This document shows, in pieces, positions 7,011 through 15,279 of a DNA stretch of 20,611 nt. A program made the position numbers and the translations under genes. Location of the stretch: positions 1 to 20,611 of the forward strand of contig JACPSX010000039.1 of assembly GCA_016193065.1 (NCBI GenBank), given 5' to 3'. Positions within the stretch are counted from its first letter, which is position 1; each line of letters begins with the position of its first letter. A model generated the notes under the pieces. The model searched no databases. It saw only the letters and a program-made list of their open reading frames with translations, and had not been told where the DNA came from. This DNA is from Candidatus Tectimicrobiota bacterium (GTDB lineage: Bacteria > JACPSX01).

Positions 7011-7963
7011 CGGTTATCTTTTAAGGACCACCCCCCCCTCTGCCTCGCCTTGCGCTCCGCCTCTCGAGCCTTTTCTTCATCGTAATCTCGGGGAATGATG
7101 AGCGTCTGTCCCGGGCGCAGCAGATCAGGATCTTTCAGAGCATTTTCATTGGCTGTAAAAATCAAAGGCCACAGCCAGGGGTTGTTATACACCTCGGGCC
7201 TGGCAGCAATATTCCAGAGACTGTCTCCAGGTTTGACCGTGTAAGTTTGCGGAGGAGGCGCCGCGGGTTCCTTCTCTACGGGCTTCGCTTGAGGCGCCGA
7301 CGCCTGAACTTCTTCCGCAACGGGACCCGCTTCAGGAGCGGGGGCCGGCACTTCCTTCTTGGCTTCCTCCGCTAACTTACGCTGCCTCTCTCTTTCCTGC
7401 AGGACAGCCTGAACCCTGGAAAGAGCCCCCTCGACTTGTCCGAGAGACTGGCGCACTCGGGAAACTTCGATGAGAGAACTTTGCGCATCTCCTCGGTCGT
7501 TTGCATTTTGAGCCCTGACCAGCGCCGACTGCGCTTCTGCCACCAAGCCTGTGGCGATCCTCAAATCTTCCTCCAGCGCACCCTGGTCGCGCCAGGTGGC
7601 CACAGCCTGGCGCGCGCGCTCCATCTGCTGTCGAACTTCCGCAATCGCCCGGGTTGCCGTCTCCTTCGCTCGAGCCTTAATCACCAGCGTTTCCGCTTCA
7701 GCCGCTTCCGCATTTTCCCGCGCCTCGTTGGCCAAAGCCCTACCCATTTCCTGGTGCCCATCCGTCAACTCTCGCTCCGATTGGCGGATTGCCTCCTGAG
7801 CACGCCGGTAACGGTCCGGGGAATAAACTTCCGCTCCTATACTGCGGGCCGCTTCCAGAGCCGCTTTGGCATCGATCAGTTCTTGCTGAGTATCCAGGGT
7901 GACACACCCGGCCAGCCAAAGCATCATTCCGGTGATCAAAACCCGCCCCGGTAACCCCGGCAC
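7007..7963 (-). CDS. LysM-domain lipoprotein with N-terminal helical (DUF4398-like) region
   Basis: A 318-residue predicted outer-membrane or periplasmic lipoprotein. The start chosen is GTG 7963, preceded by GGAGGA at 7 nt. This gives a compact signal peptide ending in the lipobox LAGC, with C20 as lipidation site. An ATG at 7999 would add 12 residues with no ribosome binding site. Residues ~25-200 are long Ala/Glu/Arg-rich helices of DUF4398 type. A Pro/Ala/Glu linker follows (~205-238), then one LysM domain at 240-292 (YTVKPGDSLWNIAA to LRPGQTLIIP) for peptidoglycan binding. The tail is basic. The role is probably envelope structure or tethering. Its TAG stop lies inside the repeat element at 6903-7010. 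Confidence 0.85.
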   Translation of the reverse strand: MPGLPGRVLITGMMLWLAGCVTLDTQQELIDAKAALEAARSIGAEVYSPDRYRRAQEAIRQSERELTDGHQEMGRALANEARENAEAAEAETLVIKARAKETATRAIAEVRQQMERARQAVATWRDQGALEEDLRIATGLVAEAQSALVRAQNANDRGDAQSSLIEVSRVRQSLGQVEGALSRVQAVLQERERQRKLAEEAKKEVPAPAPEAGPVAEEVQASAPQAKPVEKEPAAPPPQTYTVKPGDSLWNIAARPEVYNNPWLWPLIFTANENALKDPDLLRPGQTLIIPRDYDEEKAREAERKARQRGGWSLKDNR

Positions 7964-8023
7964 TCGGATCTCCTCCGTCCCCCCCATCCTGGATTCCACA
8001 AAAAAGTCCGCAAAGTTTTAAAA

Positions 8024-8052
8024 ACACTAGCATTCGCCCAATGGCCTGTCAA
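8024..8052 (-). promoter_or_regulatory. Promoter of the LysM lipoprotein gene
   Basis: On the minus strand a perfect TTGACA (8052-8047), a 17-nt spacer and TAGTGT (8029-8024). The TG dinucleotide immediately before TAGTGT, one base away, makes an extended -10. It is about 60 nt upstream of the GTG start. Confidence 0.6.
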
Positions 8053-8109
8053 GGACAAACTAGGACTTGCCCACCCCCAGTTTGCCTGCGAAGAATTGTT
8101 GCCTCCATC

Positions 8110-8509
8110 AGCTCCTCGGGGGAGCCCCCTTGGGCTCCCGAACGGCTTGCGGCGAGAATCTTCCCGGCTAAGTCGCGAGGAATCGAGCGCAACCCGTTAT
8201 ATCGCCTGCGGGGGCTACCCCCTCGGAGGAGAGAGCACCGAGGGGACTGTGCTTCCTGCCCTGAGCGCAACTGCCGGGAGCAGCGCAACACCCGCAAAGC
8301 GGGTACCCGCACCGGGAGCGGCCAGGGATGGGAAACCGCGAAGCCAACACGCGCTTCCAGATAGCTGAAAACTTATCGTGGCGGTAGCGGAGGGATCCCA
8401 CCCTGGGCGCCCCGTAAGGGTCCGCTGCGGGAGGCGTGGAGCGAAGGGCAGAAGACAGTCCCTTTGCTATGGATTCGCAAAAACTGGGTGTGGGCACCCC
8501 CGAGGGGCT
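8110..8509. repeat. ~400-bp segment bounded by an 18-bp inverted repeat
   Basis: AGCTCCTCGGGGGAGCCC at 8110-8127 and its inverted partner at 8492-8509 match at 16 of 18 positions. Repeat copy B begins inside the left arm. The midpoint falls near the hairpin at 8290-8304. This may be the boundary of a small non-autonomous element or a large folded transcript. Confidence 0.5.
8113..8228 (+). repeat. Dispersed GC-hairpin repeat, copy B
   Basis: The 116-bp counterpart, in opposite orientation, of the repeat at 5929-6045. It starts TCCTCGGGGGAGCCCCCTTGG and ends TCGCCTGCGGGGG, two more bases and CCCCCTCGGAG. Both end hairpins are kept although loop bases differ, which hints that structure rather than sequence is conserved. 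Confidence 0.65.
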
Positions 8510-8619
8510 GGGATGACGGTAGTACATTCAGCGAATCTCAGTGGACGACCCGCCCGCGAGAAAATGAGAAAGCAACACAGGCGGTAGCTCACCAGGCAAA
8601 CAGAGGCTGGGAGAATTGA

Positions 8620-10413
8620 TTAAATCACCCGGATGTGCAGCTCACGAAGCTGGCGTTCATCCACATCGGAGGGGGCGTCGGAAAGCAGGCAGACCGCCTT
8701 CTGGGTTTTGGGAAAGGCGATGACGTCGCGGATCGATTTGGCTCCCACCAGGAGGGCAACTAACCTGTCCATTCCAAAGGCGATGCCTCCATGGGGAGGA
8801 GTTCCGAACTCGAGAGCCTCCAGGAGAAATCCAAATTTCGCCTCAGCCTCCTCCATGGAGAGGCCCAGAGCAGAAAACATGAGCTTTTGCACTTCGCGTT
8901 GGTGGATCCGGATGCTCCCGCCTCCGATCTCCTGGCCGTTGAGCACCAGGTCGTAAGCTTGGGCCCTGATTTTGCCGGGGTCGGTTTGAAACAAGGGAAT
9001 GTCCTCAGGCACGGGAGATGTAAACGGGTGGTGCATGGCCACATACCGGCCCAGTTCCTCATCAAGCTCGAGCAGAGGGAAATCGGTGATCCACGCCGTA
9101 GCGGTCTTCTCTTCCTGCATCAGCCCCAGTCGTTGGGCTCCCTCCAGACGGAGCCGTCCCAGGACAGTAGCAGCGATCCGTCCCTGGTCCGCCACCAGGA
9201 GAAGCAGATCGGAGGATTTGGCCTTCATCCGGGCTTGCAGTGGTTCCGCTTCCCCGGCACTGAGGTGTTTCCCGATGGACGACTGCACCCCGCTCTCCCC
9301 CACCTTCAGCCAGACGAGGCCCGCGGCGCCCCAGCCCTTCACCTGCTCCGCCATCAGGTCCAATTCCCGCCGGGACAAATTCCCCAGCCCGGGAAGGGCC
9401 AGAGCACGGACCTCTCCTCCGTTTTCCAGACAGGCCCGGAAAGGGGAGAAGGAAGAAGCCTTAAAAATATCCGATACCTCCACGAGTTCGAGGGGGAACC
9501 GTAAGTCCGGCTTGTCACTTCCGTAGCGGGCCATGGCCTCGTCGTAGCGCAGGCGCGGGAAAGGAAGCGCCAGCTCCACCCCTTTGACCGCCTGAAAGAT
9601 CGCCGCCACCATGCCCTCCATGAGATCGAACAGGATTTCCCGGGTAAGAAAGGACATCTCAATGTCGATCTGGGTGAATTCGGGCTGCCGGTCGGCTCTC
9701 AGATCCTCATCGCGGAAGCACTTCACGATCTGGTAGTACCGATCGAAGCCCGCCACCATGAGGAGTTGCTTGAAGAGCTGAGGGGATTGGGGCAAGGCGT
9801 AGAATTTGCCGGGATTGACCCGGCTGGGGACCAGATAATCGCGGGCGCCCTCCGGCGTGCTTTTGGTAAGAAATGGGGTCTCCACTTCGATGAAACCATG
9901 TTGATCCAGAAATTGGCGGACGACCCGGCACACCTGGTGGCGCACCAGCAGGTTTCTCTGCAACACGGGCCTTCTCAGATCCAGGTAGCGATATTTCAAG
10001 CGCAAGCTTTCCGAAGCCTCGGACCCCTCCTCCTCAAGGGAGAACGGCAGTACCCGGGATTCATTCAGGATCTGCATCTGATCGGCCCGTACCTCCACCG
10101 CCCCGCTCCCCAAGGCAGGATTCTGCGCCCCCTCGGGCCGCTCGACCACCCGGCCCCGGACGGCAATCACGAACTCGTTGCGCAGCGGCCTGGCACTACC
10201 ATGAAGTTCCGGATCGGAAGACGAATCAAACACCACCTGGGCGAGGCCCGTGCGGTCCCGCAGGTCGATAAAAATCAGGCCTCCATGGTCCCGGCGGCGA
10301 TGAACCCACCCCATCAAAGTCACCTCGTGTCCTACCTGCTCACGGCGCAAATCGCCGCAATAATGGCTGCGGTCCCAATCCACCTTCCGCTCAACCTCCT
10401 CTGTGCCCGGCAT
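8620..10413 (-). CDS. aspS: Aspartyl-tRNA synthetase, probably non-discriminating (Asp/Asn)
   Basis: A ~597-residue class II bacterial AspRS that charges tRNA with aspartate. It has an N-terminal OB fold (GWVHRRRDHGGLIFIDLRDR), class II motif 2 FRDEDLRADRQPEFTQID (233-250), the bacterial GAD insert and motif 3 GIAFGMDRLVALLVG (~543). H43 in RRRDHGG and G95 in RPEGAQNP are the residues linked to non-discriminating AspRS; E. coli has Leu and a different second residue. Starts: ATG 10413 overlaps lapB by 23 nt and has GAGG at 9 nt. GTG 10383 (587 aa) lies 7 nt after the lapB stop and fits the short N-terminus of most AspRS. Either is possible. It is the last gene of the phoH-aspS train. Confidence 0.95.
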   Translation of the reverse strand: MPGTEEVERKVDWDRSHYCGDLRREQVGHEVTLMGWVHRRRDHGGLIFIDLRDRTGLAQVVFDSSSDPELHGSARPLRNEFVIAVRGRVVERPEGAQNPALGSGAVEVRADQMQILNESRVLPFSLEEEGSEASESLRLKYRYLDLRRPVLQRNLLVRHQVCRVVRQFLDQHGFIEVETPFLTKSTPEGARDYLVPSRVNPGKFYALPQSPQLFKQLLMVAGFDRYYQIVKCFRDEDLRADRQPEFTQIDIEMSFLTREILFDLMEGMVAAIFQAVKGVELALPFPRLRYDEAMARYGSDKPDLRFPLELVEVSDIFKASSFSPFRACLENGGEVRALALPGLGNLSRRELDLMAEQVKGWGAAGLVWLKVGESGVQSSIGKHLSAGEAEPLQARMKAKSSDLLLLVADQGRIAATVLGRLRLEGAQRLGLMQEEKTATAWITDFPLLELDEELGRYVAMHHPFTSPVPEDIPLFQTDPGKIRAQAYDLVLNGQEIGGGSIRIHQREVQKLMFSALGLSMEEAEAKFGFLLEALEFGTPPHGGIAFGMDRLVALLVGAKSIRDVIAFPKTQKAVCLLSDAPSDVDERQLRELHIRVI

Positions 10414-11629
10414 CCTCCCAAACCTCTGCACTGCCATGATCGAGAAGCTTAACAGAATCCCAGTGGCCGCACTGGGGGCATTTCCAGAATACGGCCACAG
10501 ACCGATAGCCACAGTGGCTGCAGCCGAAGCGCTTCTCCTGGGCGCTCAAAATCTCCAACATGCGGGTCGTCTCTGCACTTGCCTCCTGCCACCGGCGCTC
10601 CTCCAAATAGGTCTGATGGAGGATTCGGTAAGCTTCCACCAGGGTTGGCTGGTGGTTCAACACTTCCTGGAACTCCCGGACGGCCTCCTCGTACATCTCC
10701 TTTTTCTGGTAGAGGCGAGCCAGAGCCATACGGGTTAGATAATCCCCGGGGTGGCGGCGCAGATGATCGAGATATTTTTCCCCCATGTGGTCGTAGCGAC
10801 CCAATTCGAAATAGGCCTTCTCCATGCGCTCAAAAGCCAGAAACATGAAACTGGGATCCGCTTCCTTTACCTCCTCCCAGGCCTGGATGGCCTTCTCGTT
10901 CTTGCCCTGCCGCTCCAGGGCATCCCCGAACAGGAGGCGGGCTTCCACGCATTTCTTATCCAGGGCAATGGCGGTTTTGAAACAGCGCAGAGCCTCTTTG
11001 ACCCGCCCCTGCCCCAGGTGGACTTTCCCCTCCTCGATCTTCAGGTGGGAGAGAACCTTGCCGTTGCCGCCTCCCCGCATCTTGTAGAGCTTCTTCTGAA
11101 TCTCGTAGGCGGATTCCCAGTCGCCGGTTTCCTGGTACAGTCCAAGCATGGATTGGTAGACTTCCCGGTTGGTGGGATCGAGAGACGCGGCTCGCTCCAG
11201 GATCGACAGGGCCCGTTCGCAGTACCCCAGCGTCCTGCAGTCATGCGCCAGCTCCAGGAGAGCTTTCACCTTGACCCCGAGAGGAATCTCCGGGCGCACC
11301 GTCAGACTCTCGTGGATTCTCAGGGCTCTCTCCACCTCCCCTTTGGACCTGTAGAGCTGCCCCAAGCGCACGTAAATGTCCGTGTTCTCCGGGTTCATCC
11401 GGGCCACCAGAGAAAACTCCCGGATGGCCTGGTCGGTTTTGCCGTCCGATACGTAGTCCAGCCCGCGGCGGTAGGCCTCCAGCTCCGCCTCGCGGAGTTG
11501 CAGGCTGCGGTTGCCCGACCAGATCTTGGGGCGCCGGACCATCCAGCCGCCCAGCAGGATTCCAAGCAAGAGGGCGGCCACTCCCACCAGAAACAGGATA
11601 TTTAGGGTATAGAGGGGGATACTGCTCAC
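10391..11629 (-). CDS. lapB: Lipopolysaccharide assembly protein B (TPR plus rubredoxin-like metal domain)
   Basis: A 412-residue inner-membrane protein of the LapB/YciM family, which presents LpxC to FtsH and so sets LPS synthesis. One membrane helix (~8-30) is followed by a chain of TPR units (~50-355). The C-terminal metal-binding module has C370/C373 (CSHCG) and C384/C387 (CPQCG). The start is GTG 11629, overlapping the lapA TGA as GTGA. The direct lapA-lapB arrangement is the one known from E. coli. The role in LPS control is inferred from family and synteny; FtsH and LpxC are not in the window. Confidence 0.92.
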   Translation of the reverse strand: MSSIPLYTLNILFLVGVAALLLGILLGGWMVRRPKIWSGNRSLQLREAELEAYRRGLDYVSDGKTDQAIREFSLVARMNPENTDIYVRLGQLYRSKGEVERALRIHESLTVRPEIPLGVKVKALLELAHDCRTLGYCERALSILERAASLDPTNREVYQSMLGLYQETGDWESAYEIQKKLYKMRGGGNGKVLSHLKIEEGKVHLGQGRVKEALRCFKTAIALDKKCVEARLLFGDALERQGKNEKAIQAWEEVKEADPSFMFLAFERMEKAYFELGRYDHMGEKYLDHLRRHPGDYLTRMALARLYQKKEMYEEAVREFQEVLNHQPTLVEAYRILHQTYLEERRWQEASAETTRMLEILSAQEKRFGCSHCGYRSVAVFWKCPQCGHWDSVKLLDHGSAEVWEDAGHRGG

Positions 11630-12012
11630 GATTGATATCTCACCGGAACTTCTGCCGGGAATTCCTTGGTCGGCGGTTTTGTCCGGCCCTCCCCCACGGC
11701 CTCCCCCTTTTCGGACAACTCGGAAGTCAGGGGCAGATTGCGCAAGGAATAGAGCTCCTCTTCCATGCGTCGCATCTTCCTCTCCAGGGAGCGGATTGTG
11801 TACCGGAGCCGCAGCTGTTCCCCGACGGCAAACAGAAGGGAGATCAGGGCTCCCAGGACCAGGGAGCCGAAGATGACCAGGAACAGGGGCATGGGAACGG
11901 ATTCCAGGCCAAAATAGTAATGGAGAATCACGTCATCCCCATTTTTCACCGCGAAGCTCGCGACGATGGCCAGAACCAGAAGAAAAACCATAAACTTGAC
12001 GATGGCCAGCAT
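11626..12012 (-). CDS. lapA: Lipopolysaccharide assembly protein A domain protein
   Basis: A 128-residue membrane protein with two hydrophobic helices (~3-22 and ~43-66) around a short NGDDV/YYFGLESVP segment typical of the LapA (DUF1049) family. A cytoplasmic coiled coil (~70-95, RSLERKMRRMEEELYSL) and a Pro-rich tail follow. It works with LapB at the inner membrane. The ATG at 12012 has GGGAGA at ~6 nt. The stop overlaps the lapB start by 4 nt, so the two are translationally coupled. Confidence 0.88.
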   Translation of the reverse strand: MLAIVKFMVFLLVLAIVASFAVKNGDDVILHYYFGLESVPMPLFLVIFGSLVLGALISLLFAVGEQLRLRYTIRSLERKMRRMEEELYSLRNLPLTSELSEKGEAVGEGRTKPPTKEFPAEVPVRYQS

Positions 12013-12037
12013 AGGATTCTCCCGTGTCCCGTACTTC

Positions 12038-12523
12038 TTATTTCATTTCCAGAAAGAAAGGAGCCAGAGCTGCAAATGTGTCCTCGATCATCTGTGGAAT
12101 GACCCGGGTCTCAGCCACGGAAGTCATGAAATTGGTGTCTCCCAACCAGCGCGGCACAACGTGGACATGAACATGATCGGCGATCCCGGCTCCCGCCACC
12201 TCACCGATGTTAATCCCCACGTTGAACCCCTGGGGATTGAAGGCCCTGCGCAGTCGCTCCACGCTTTTTCCGGTCAGTTCCATCAGCTCGAAGATCTCCT
12301 GCCGTTCCAAGCGAGAGATGCAGTCCACATGGGAGTATGGGGCAACCATCAGGTGCCCGTTGTTATACGGGTACGCATTCAGGACGACGAAGGCTTTCTC
12401 TCCCCGGTACAGGATCCCGCTCTGCCGATCCTCCCTGGCAGCGGTGATCTTGCAGAGAACACACCCCTGGGGTTTTTCTTCCACGATATAGGACATCCGC
12501 CACGGGGCCCACAATCTCTTCAC
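12038..12523 (-). CDS. HIT-family (histidine triad) nucleotide hydrolase/phosphorylase
   Basis: A 161-residue HIT protein. The triad is H117/H119/H121 in DHVHVHVVPRW. The N-terminal substrate-binding segment reads FVVLNAYPYNNGHLMVAPY, and a CVLC pair sits at 21-24. The sequence style (WAPWRMSYI at the start, NVGINIGEVAGAGI before the triad) is that of the Ap4A phosphorylase-like branch common in bacteria. The substrate is not certain. The start is GTG 12523 with AGGAG at 6 nt, 23 nt after the ybeY stop. It lies in the phoH-aspS train. Confidence 0.9.
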   Translation of the reverse strand: MKRLWAPWRMSYIVEEKPQGCVLCKITAAREDRQSGILYRGEKAFVVLNAYPYNNGHLMVAPYSHVDCISRLERQEIFELMELTGKSVERLRRAFNPQGFNVGINIGEVAGAGIADHVHVHVVPRWLGDTNFMTSVAETRVIPQMIEDTFAALAPFFLEMK

Positions 12524-12546
12524 AAGTCGCTCCTGGGCGCGCTGAC

Positions 12547-12987
12547 CTACGAGCCGGCTACGATGCCGAGCAACTGCCGCTCCCGTCTCCGCATCTCCCG
12601 GCGCTGCCTCTCCGAACCCGTATGGTCGTATCCCAGAAGATGGAGCACCCCGTGAATCAGGAGTACGTCCATCTCCTTCTCCAAGGAATGCCTCCTGCGC
12701 CTGGCCTGCCGGCTGGCCGCATCCATGGAAATGACCACGTCCCCCAGCAGAAAAGGGTGCACTCCGGAGTCCAGCCCTTCCTGCATGGGAAAGGACAGCA
12801 CGTCCGTCGTGCGGTCCAGCCCTCGAAATCTTCGGTTCAGCTCCCGCATGATCTCGTCGCCAACGAACAAAACGCTCAGTTCCCTATCCGGACATCCCAA
12901 GGCGCCTAATAATTTCCCCAGCTTGCTCCTTATCCTCCGCCGATCGATCTTCACCTTCTTTTGCCGGTTTTCGACCTGAAGCACCAT
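12547..12987 (-). CDS. ybeY: Endoribonuclease YbeY (16S rRNA 3' end maturation)
   Basis: A 146-residue zinc-dependent RNase needed for 16S rRNA 3' processing and ribosome quality control. The metal site HGVLHLLGYDH (H112, H116, H122) and the family segment RGLDRTTDVLSFP are intact. The ATG chosen at 12987 begins MVLQVENRQKKV, the usual YbeY N-terminus; an ATG at 13008 would add 7 residues. The ribosome binding site is weak (GAGGA ~13 nt away). The gene begins inside pgpH, overlapping its last 104 nt, so it probably depends on pgpH translation. The phoH-pgpH-ybeY order is a known bacterial arrangement. Confidence 0.93.
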   Translation of the reverse strand: MVLQVENRQKKVKIDRRRIRSKLGKLLGALGCPDRELSVLFVGDEIMRELNRRFRGLDRTTDVLSFPMQEGLDSGVHPFLLGDVVISMDAASRQARRRRHSLEKEMDVLLIHGVLHLLGYDHTGSERQRREMRRRERQLLGIVAGS

Positions 12988-15253
12988 TGCCGTTGTAATG
13001 TTCCTCATCCCCGGAGCCGCGCTCCTCCGTCGCCGGATAACTGAGACGTTGATGGAAGATGCCCGTCAGGATCCTCACGAAACTTTTGGCAATCAGGTGA
13101 AGATCCCTGAGCGTCAGGTCACACTCATCCATCTGTCCGTCAACAAAGCGGCTGTTGACAATCCTCTGGACGAGGCCCCGAATCCGGGCGGGGGTTGGGT
13201 CCACCAGAGCCCTGGAAGCCGCTTCAACCGGGTCGGCCAAGAGCACGATGGCGGCCTCCTTGCTCTGGGGCTTCGGGCCCGGGTAGCGGTAGTCTTCCTC
13301 CTTCACAAGACCATGCTCGGGATCCTCCTTCTCCTTGGCTTTGTTATAAAAATAGCCGATCAGGCCGGTACCGTGATGCTGCGGGATGATATCGATGATC
13401 TTCCGAGGCAGCTTGCTCTGGCGGGCCATCTCGATCCCCTCCTTGACGTGGGAGATCAAGACCAGGCTGCTCATGCTCGGAGAAAGCTTGTCATGCTTGT
13501 TCTTGGCCCCTGCCTGGTTCTCGACAAAATATTCCGGCCGGTTCGCTTTGCCGATGTCGTGGTAATAAGAGCCCACCCGCGCCAGCAGCGCATTGGCCCC
13601 GATGGCCGAGGCGGCTTCTTCCGCCAAGTTGCCAACCATGATGCTATGATGGTAAGTTCCCGGTGCCTGTACCGCCAGCCTGCGCAGCAAAGGATGGTTC
13701 AGATCGGCCAGCTCCAGCAGCTTGATGTCGCTGGTCATCCCAAACACGGACTCCACGATCGGCAAGGCCACCGACACCACCATGGCGGCCAGCACCCCTC
13801 CCAGGAACCCCAGGACGATCTCGAAGAAGGCTTTCGCCGACCACAATTCTCCGGAAATGAGATTGAGGGCCACGATGGTAACGATGTTGGCCAGCCCCAC
13901 CAGCAATCCAGTCTCCGTAATCGCGGATCGTTTCTTGTACTCTCCCACCCGGCTCGTAGCCACCAATCCGCCGATGAGAGCCACCAGAGGATAAGACCAC
14001 CCTTCCCTCATCATGATGCCGATGAGAAGGGCCGAGATCAGGGAGTAAACCACCCCGACGTCGGCGGAAAACAAAATGACGATCACCATGGCTCCGGCCG
14101 TGTAGGGGAACGCATAGAAATAAGAAGACATCTCGATATAGCTGACGCTCCGGGCCAAGGCACCTGCCATGAGCAGCGAAATCTTCACCAGAGCCAGATT
14201 GCCCACCAGGATCAAGCTCAGGAGTACGAGAGTGGGAAAATGGGTTGCCAGCTTGGGCTTGAATTTCTCCACGTAGCGCCAGATGATGTAAATAAGCAGA
14301 ATGATCAGGATGTTCAGGCCGATGACGCCGAAGATTCCCCCGCCCTTCTTCCGGAAGGAATTGAGGGCGTTCAACTTGCTCAACTGTTCCGCGCTGATCT
14401 TTTCCCCTTCCCGAACGATCATTTCTCCTTTTTGCACTTGCAAGTAAACAGGCTTCACGCCCTGATAGGCGGCTGTCTTCCTCTGCTCGGTCTCGCGCCG
14501 GTTCAAAGAAACATTGGGTTCGATGACAGCAGCCCCCAAAGCCGTCACGACCGGACGCAAGTGGCGCTCGCTGGCGGGAACCACGCCACGCAGCGCCCGG
14601 TCAATCACGGGCCTGATCCGGTTCACGTCGACCAGGGTTCCCGGGTCGGCCATCACGCTTTCGGTGTTGGCGGAGACCTCCCGCAGGACAATTCCCTTCT
14701 GCCGGTCCGTCTCGGTGATTTCCCCTCCCGCCGCCACCCCCGGCGCCATGACCCGCTGCACAAGTGTGGCGGCCAGATCTCCGATCCTGGCATTGAACCC
14801 TTGCTTCCGGAGCAGATCTCGGGTCTCCTCAGGCAAGGAAACGCCCAGGGTTTCCTCAAATTGACGATCGCTTCCTCCGCGGCGATTGGCCGCGGCAAAG
14901 GCGGCCTTCAGGCGCTCGACGATCTCCGGGGCCAGCGTGCTGTCAAAGTCGTAAACGGAACGCACGCCCCGCATGGCCTCCTGCCTCCGCGTCAGCGTGG
15001 AAGCCACATCTTCCACCAGAAAACTTTCGGGAGCCTTGAAGTCTCTGGGGGCGATGCCCCCCACACCCAGAGGAGTCGAGGGGAGCTCGATCGTCGGGGC
15101 CAACAGGAACGTGAGGAGCAAGACAGTCCCCAGCCCCAGAAGCCAGCGGTACATCTGGTTCTTGTTCATCCAGAGAGTAGCCGGTATTGACGAGGACAGC
15201 GTCTTCTTTTTAGGAACGCTGGACTTATTGCGCAGGTTCTTGTCTGCTTCCAT
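12884..15253 (-). CDS. pgpH: 7TM-HD phosphohydrolase, c-di-AMP phosphodiesterase type (PgpH/YqfF)
   Basis: A 789-residue membrane enzyme. It has one N-terminal helix (~36-53), an extracytoplasmic 7TMR-HDED domain (~55-300), a seven-helix membrane core (~310-490) and a cytoplasmic HD domain (~525-700). Metal ligands are in TYHHSIMVGN and YYHDIGKANRPEYF. In Firmicutes PgpH degrades c-di-AMP; that activity is assumed here from the shared architecture. The last ~35 residues are low complexity (NGNGASGRKPAKEGEDRSAED) and are read across the start of ybeY in another frame. It starts at ATG 15253, 26 nt after phoH. Confidence 0.92.
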   Translation of the reverse strand: MEADKNLRNKSSVPKKKTLSSSIPATLWMNKNQMYRWLLGLGTVLLLTFLLAPTIELPSTPLGVGGIAPRDFKAPESFLVEDVASTLTRRQEAMRGVRSVYDFDSTLAPEIVERLKAAFAAANRRGGSDRQFEETLGVSLPEETRDLLRKQGFNARIGDLAATLVQRVMAPGVAAGGEITETDRQKGIVLREVSANTESVMADPGTLVDVNRIRPVIDRALRGVVPASERHLRPVVTALGAAVIEPNVSLNRRETEQRKTAAYQGVKPVYLQVQKGEMIVREGEKISAEQLSKLNALNSFRKKGGGIFGVIGLNILIILLIYIIWRYVEKFKPKLATHFPTLVLLSLILVGNLALVKISLLMAGALARSVSYIEMSSYFYAFPYTAGAMVIVILFSADVGVVYSLISALLIGIMMREGWSYPLVALIGGLVATSRVGEYKKRSAITETGLLVGLANIVTIVALNLISGELWSAKAFFEIVLGFLGGVLAAMVVSVALPIVESVFGMTSDIKLLELADLNHPLLRRLAVQAPGTYHHSIMVGNLAEEAASAIGANALLARVGSYYHDIGKANRPEYFVENQAGAKNKHDKLSPSMSSLVLISHVKEGIEMARQSKLPRKIIDIIPQHHGTGLIGYFYNKAKEKEDPEHGLVKEEDYRYPGPKPQSKEAAIVLLADPVEAASRALVDPTPARIRGLVQRIVNSRFVDGQMDECDLTLRDLHLIAKSFVRILTGIFHQRLSYPATEERGSGDEEHYNGNGASGRKPAKEGEDRSAEDKEQAGEIIRRLGMSG

Positions 15254-15279
15254 CGCTCGTTTCCCGCGGCGGGGAAATT

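Larger units (their letters stand above)
7964..8619. other. 656-bp gene-free stretch between aspS and the LysM lipoprotein gene
   Basis: The open frames here are short, arginine/proline-rich and mutually overlapping, as expected of GC-rich non-coding DNA. The stretch holds the lipoprotein promoter (8024-8052), repeat copy B (8113-8228), an 18-bp inverted repeat spanning 8110-8509, and a small perfect hairpin ACCCGC-AAA-GCGGGT (8290-8304). No tRNA, SRP RNA, tmRNA or RNase P core was recognised. An unknown structured RNA is possible. Confidence 0.6.

Noticed and set aside
8041-8364. Short open frames on both strands through the aspS-LysM gap
   Set aside because: They translate the palindromic repeats. 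A similar peptide (RNPLxRLRGxPPRRR) appears at 5929-6045 only because the DNA repeat is shared, with no start signals.
8281-8400. c-di-GMP (GEMM-I) riboswitch, suggested by CGCAAAGC and a GGGAAACC-like string
   Set aside because: The elements are not in the right order or spacing, the tetraloop-receptor pair is missing, and the nearest downstream gene on that strand does not exist.
12998-15190. 730-codon plus-strand open frame
   Set aside because: It lies antisense across pgpH. Its sequence is rich in H, Q, P, R and D with no family motif, as expected of the complement of a GC-rich gene, while pgpH has clear HD motifs.
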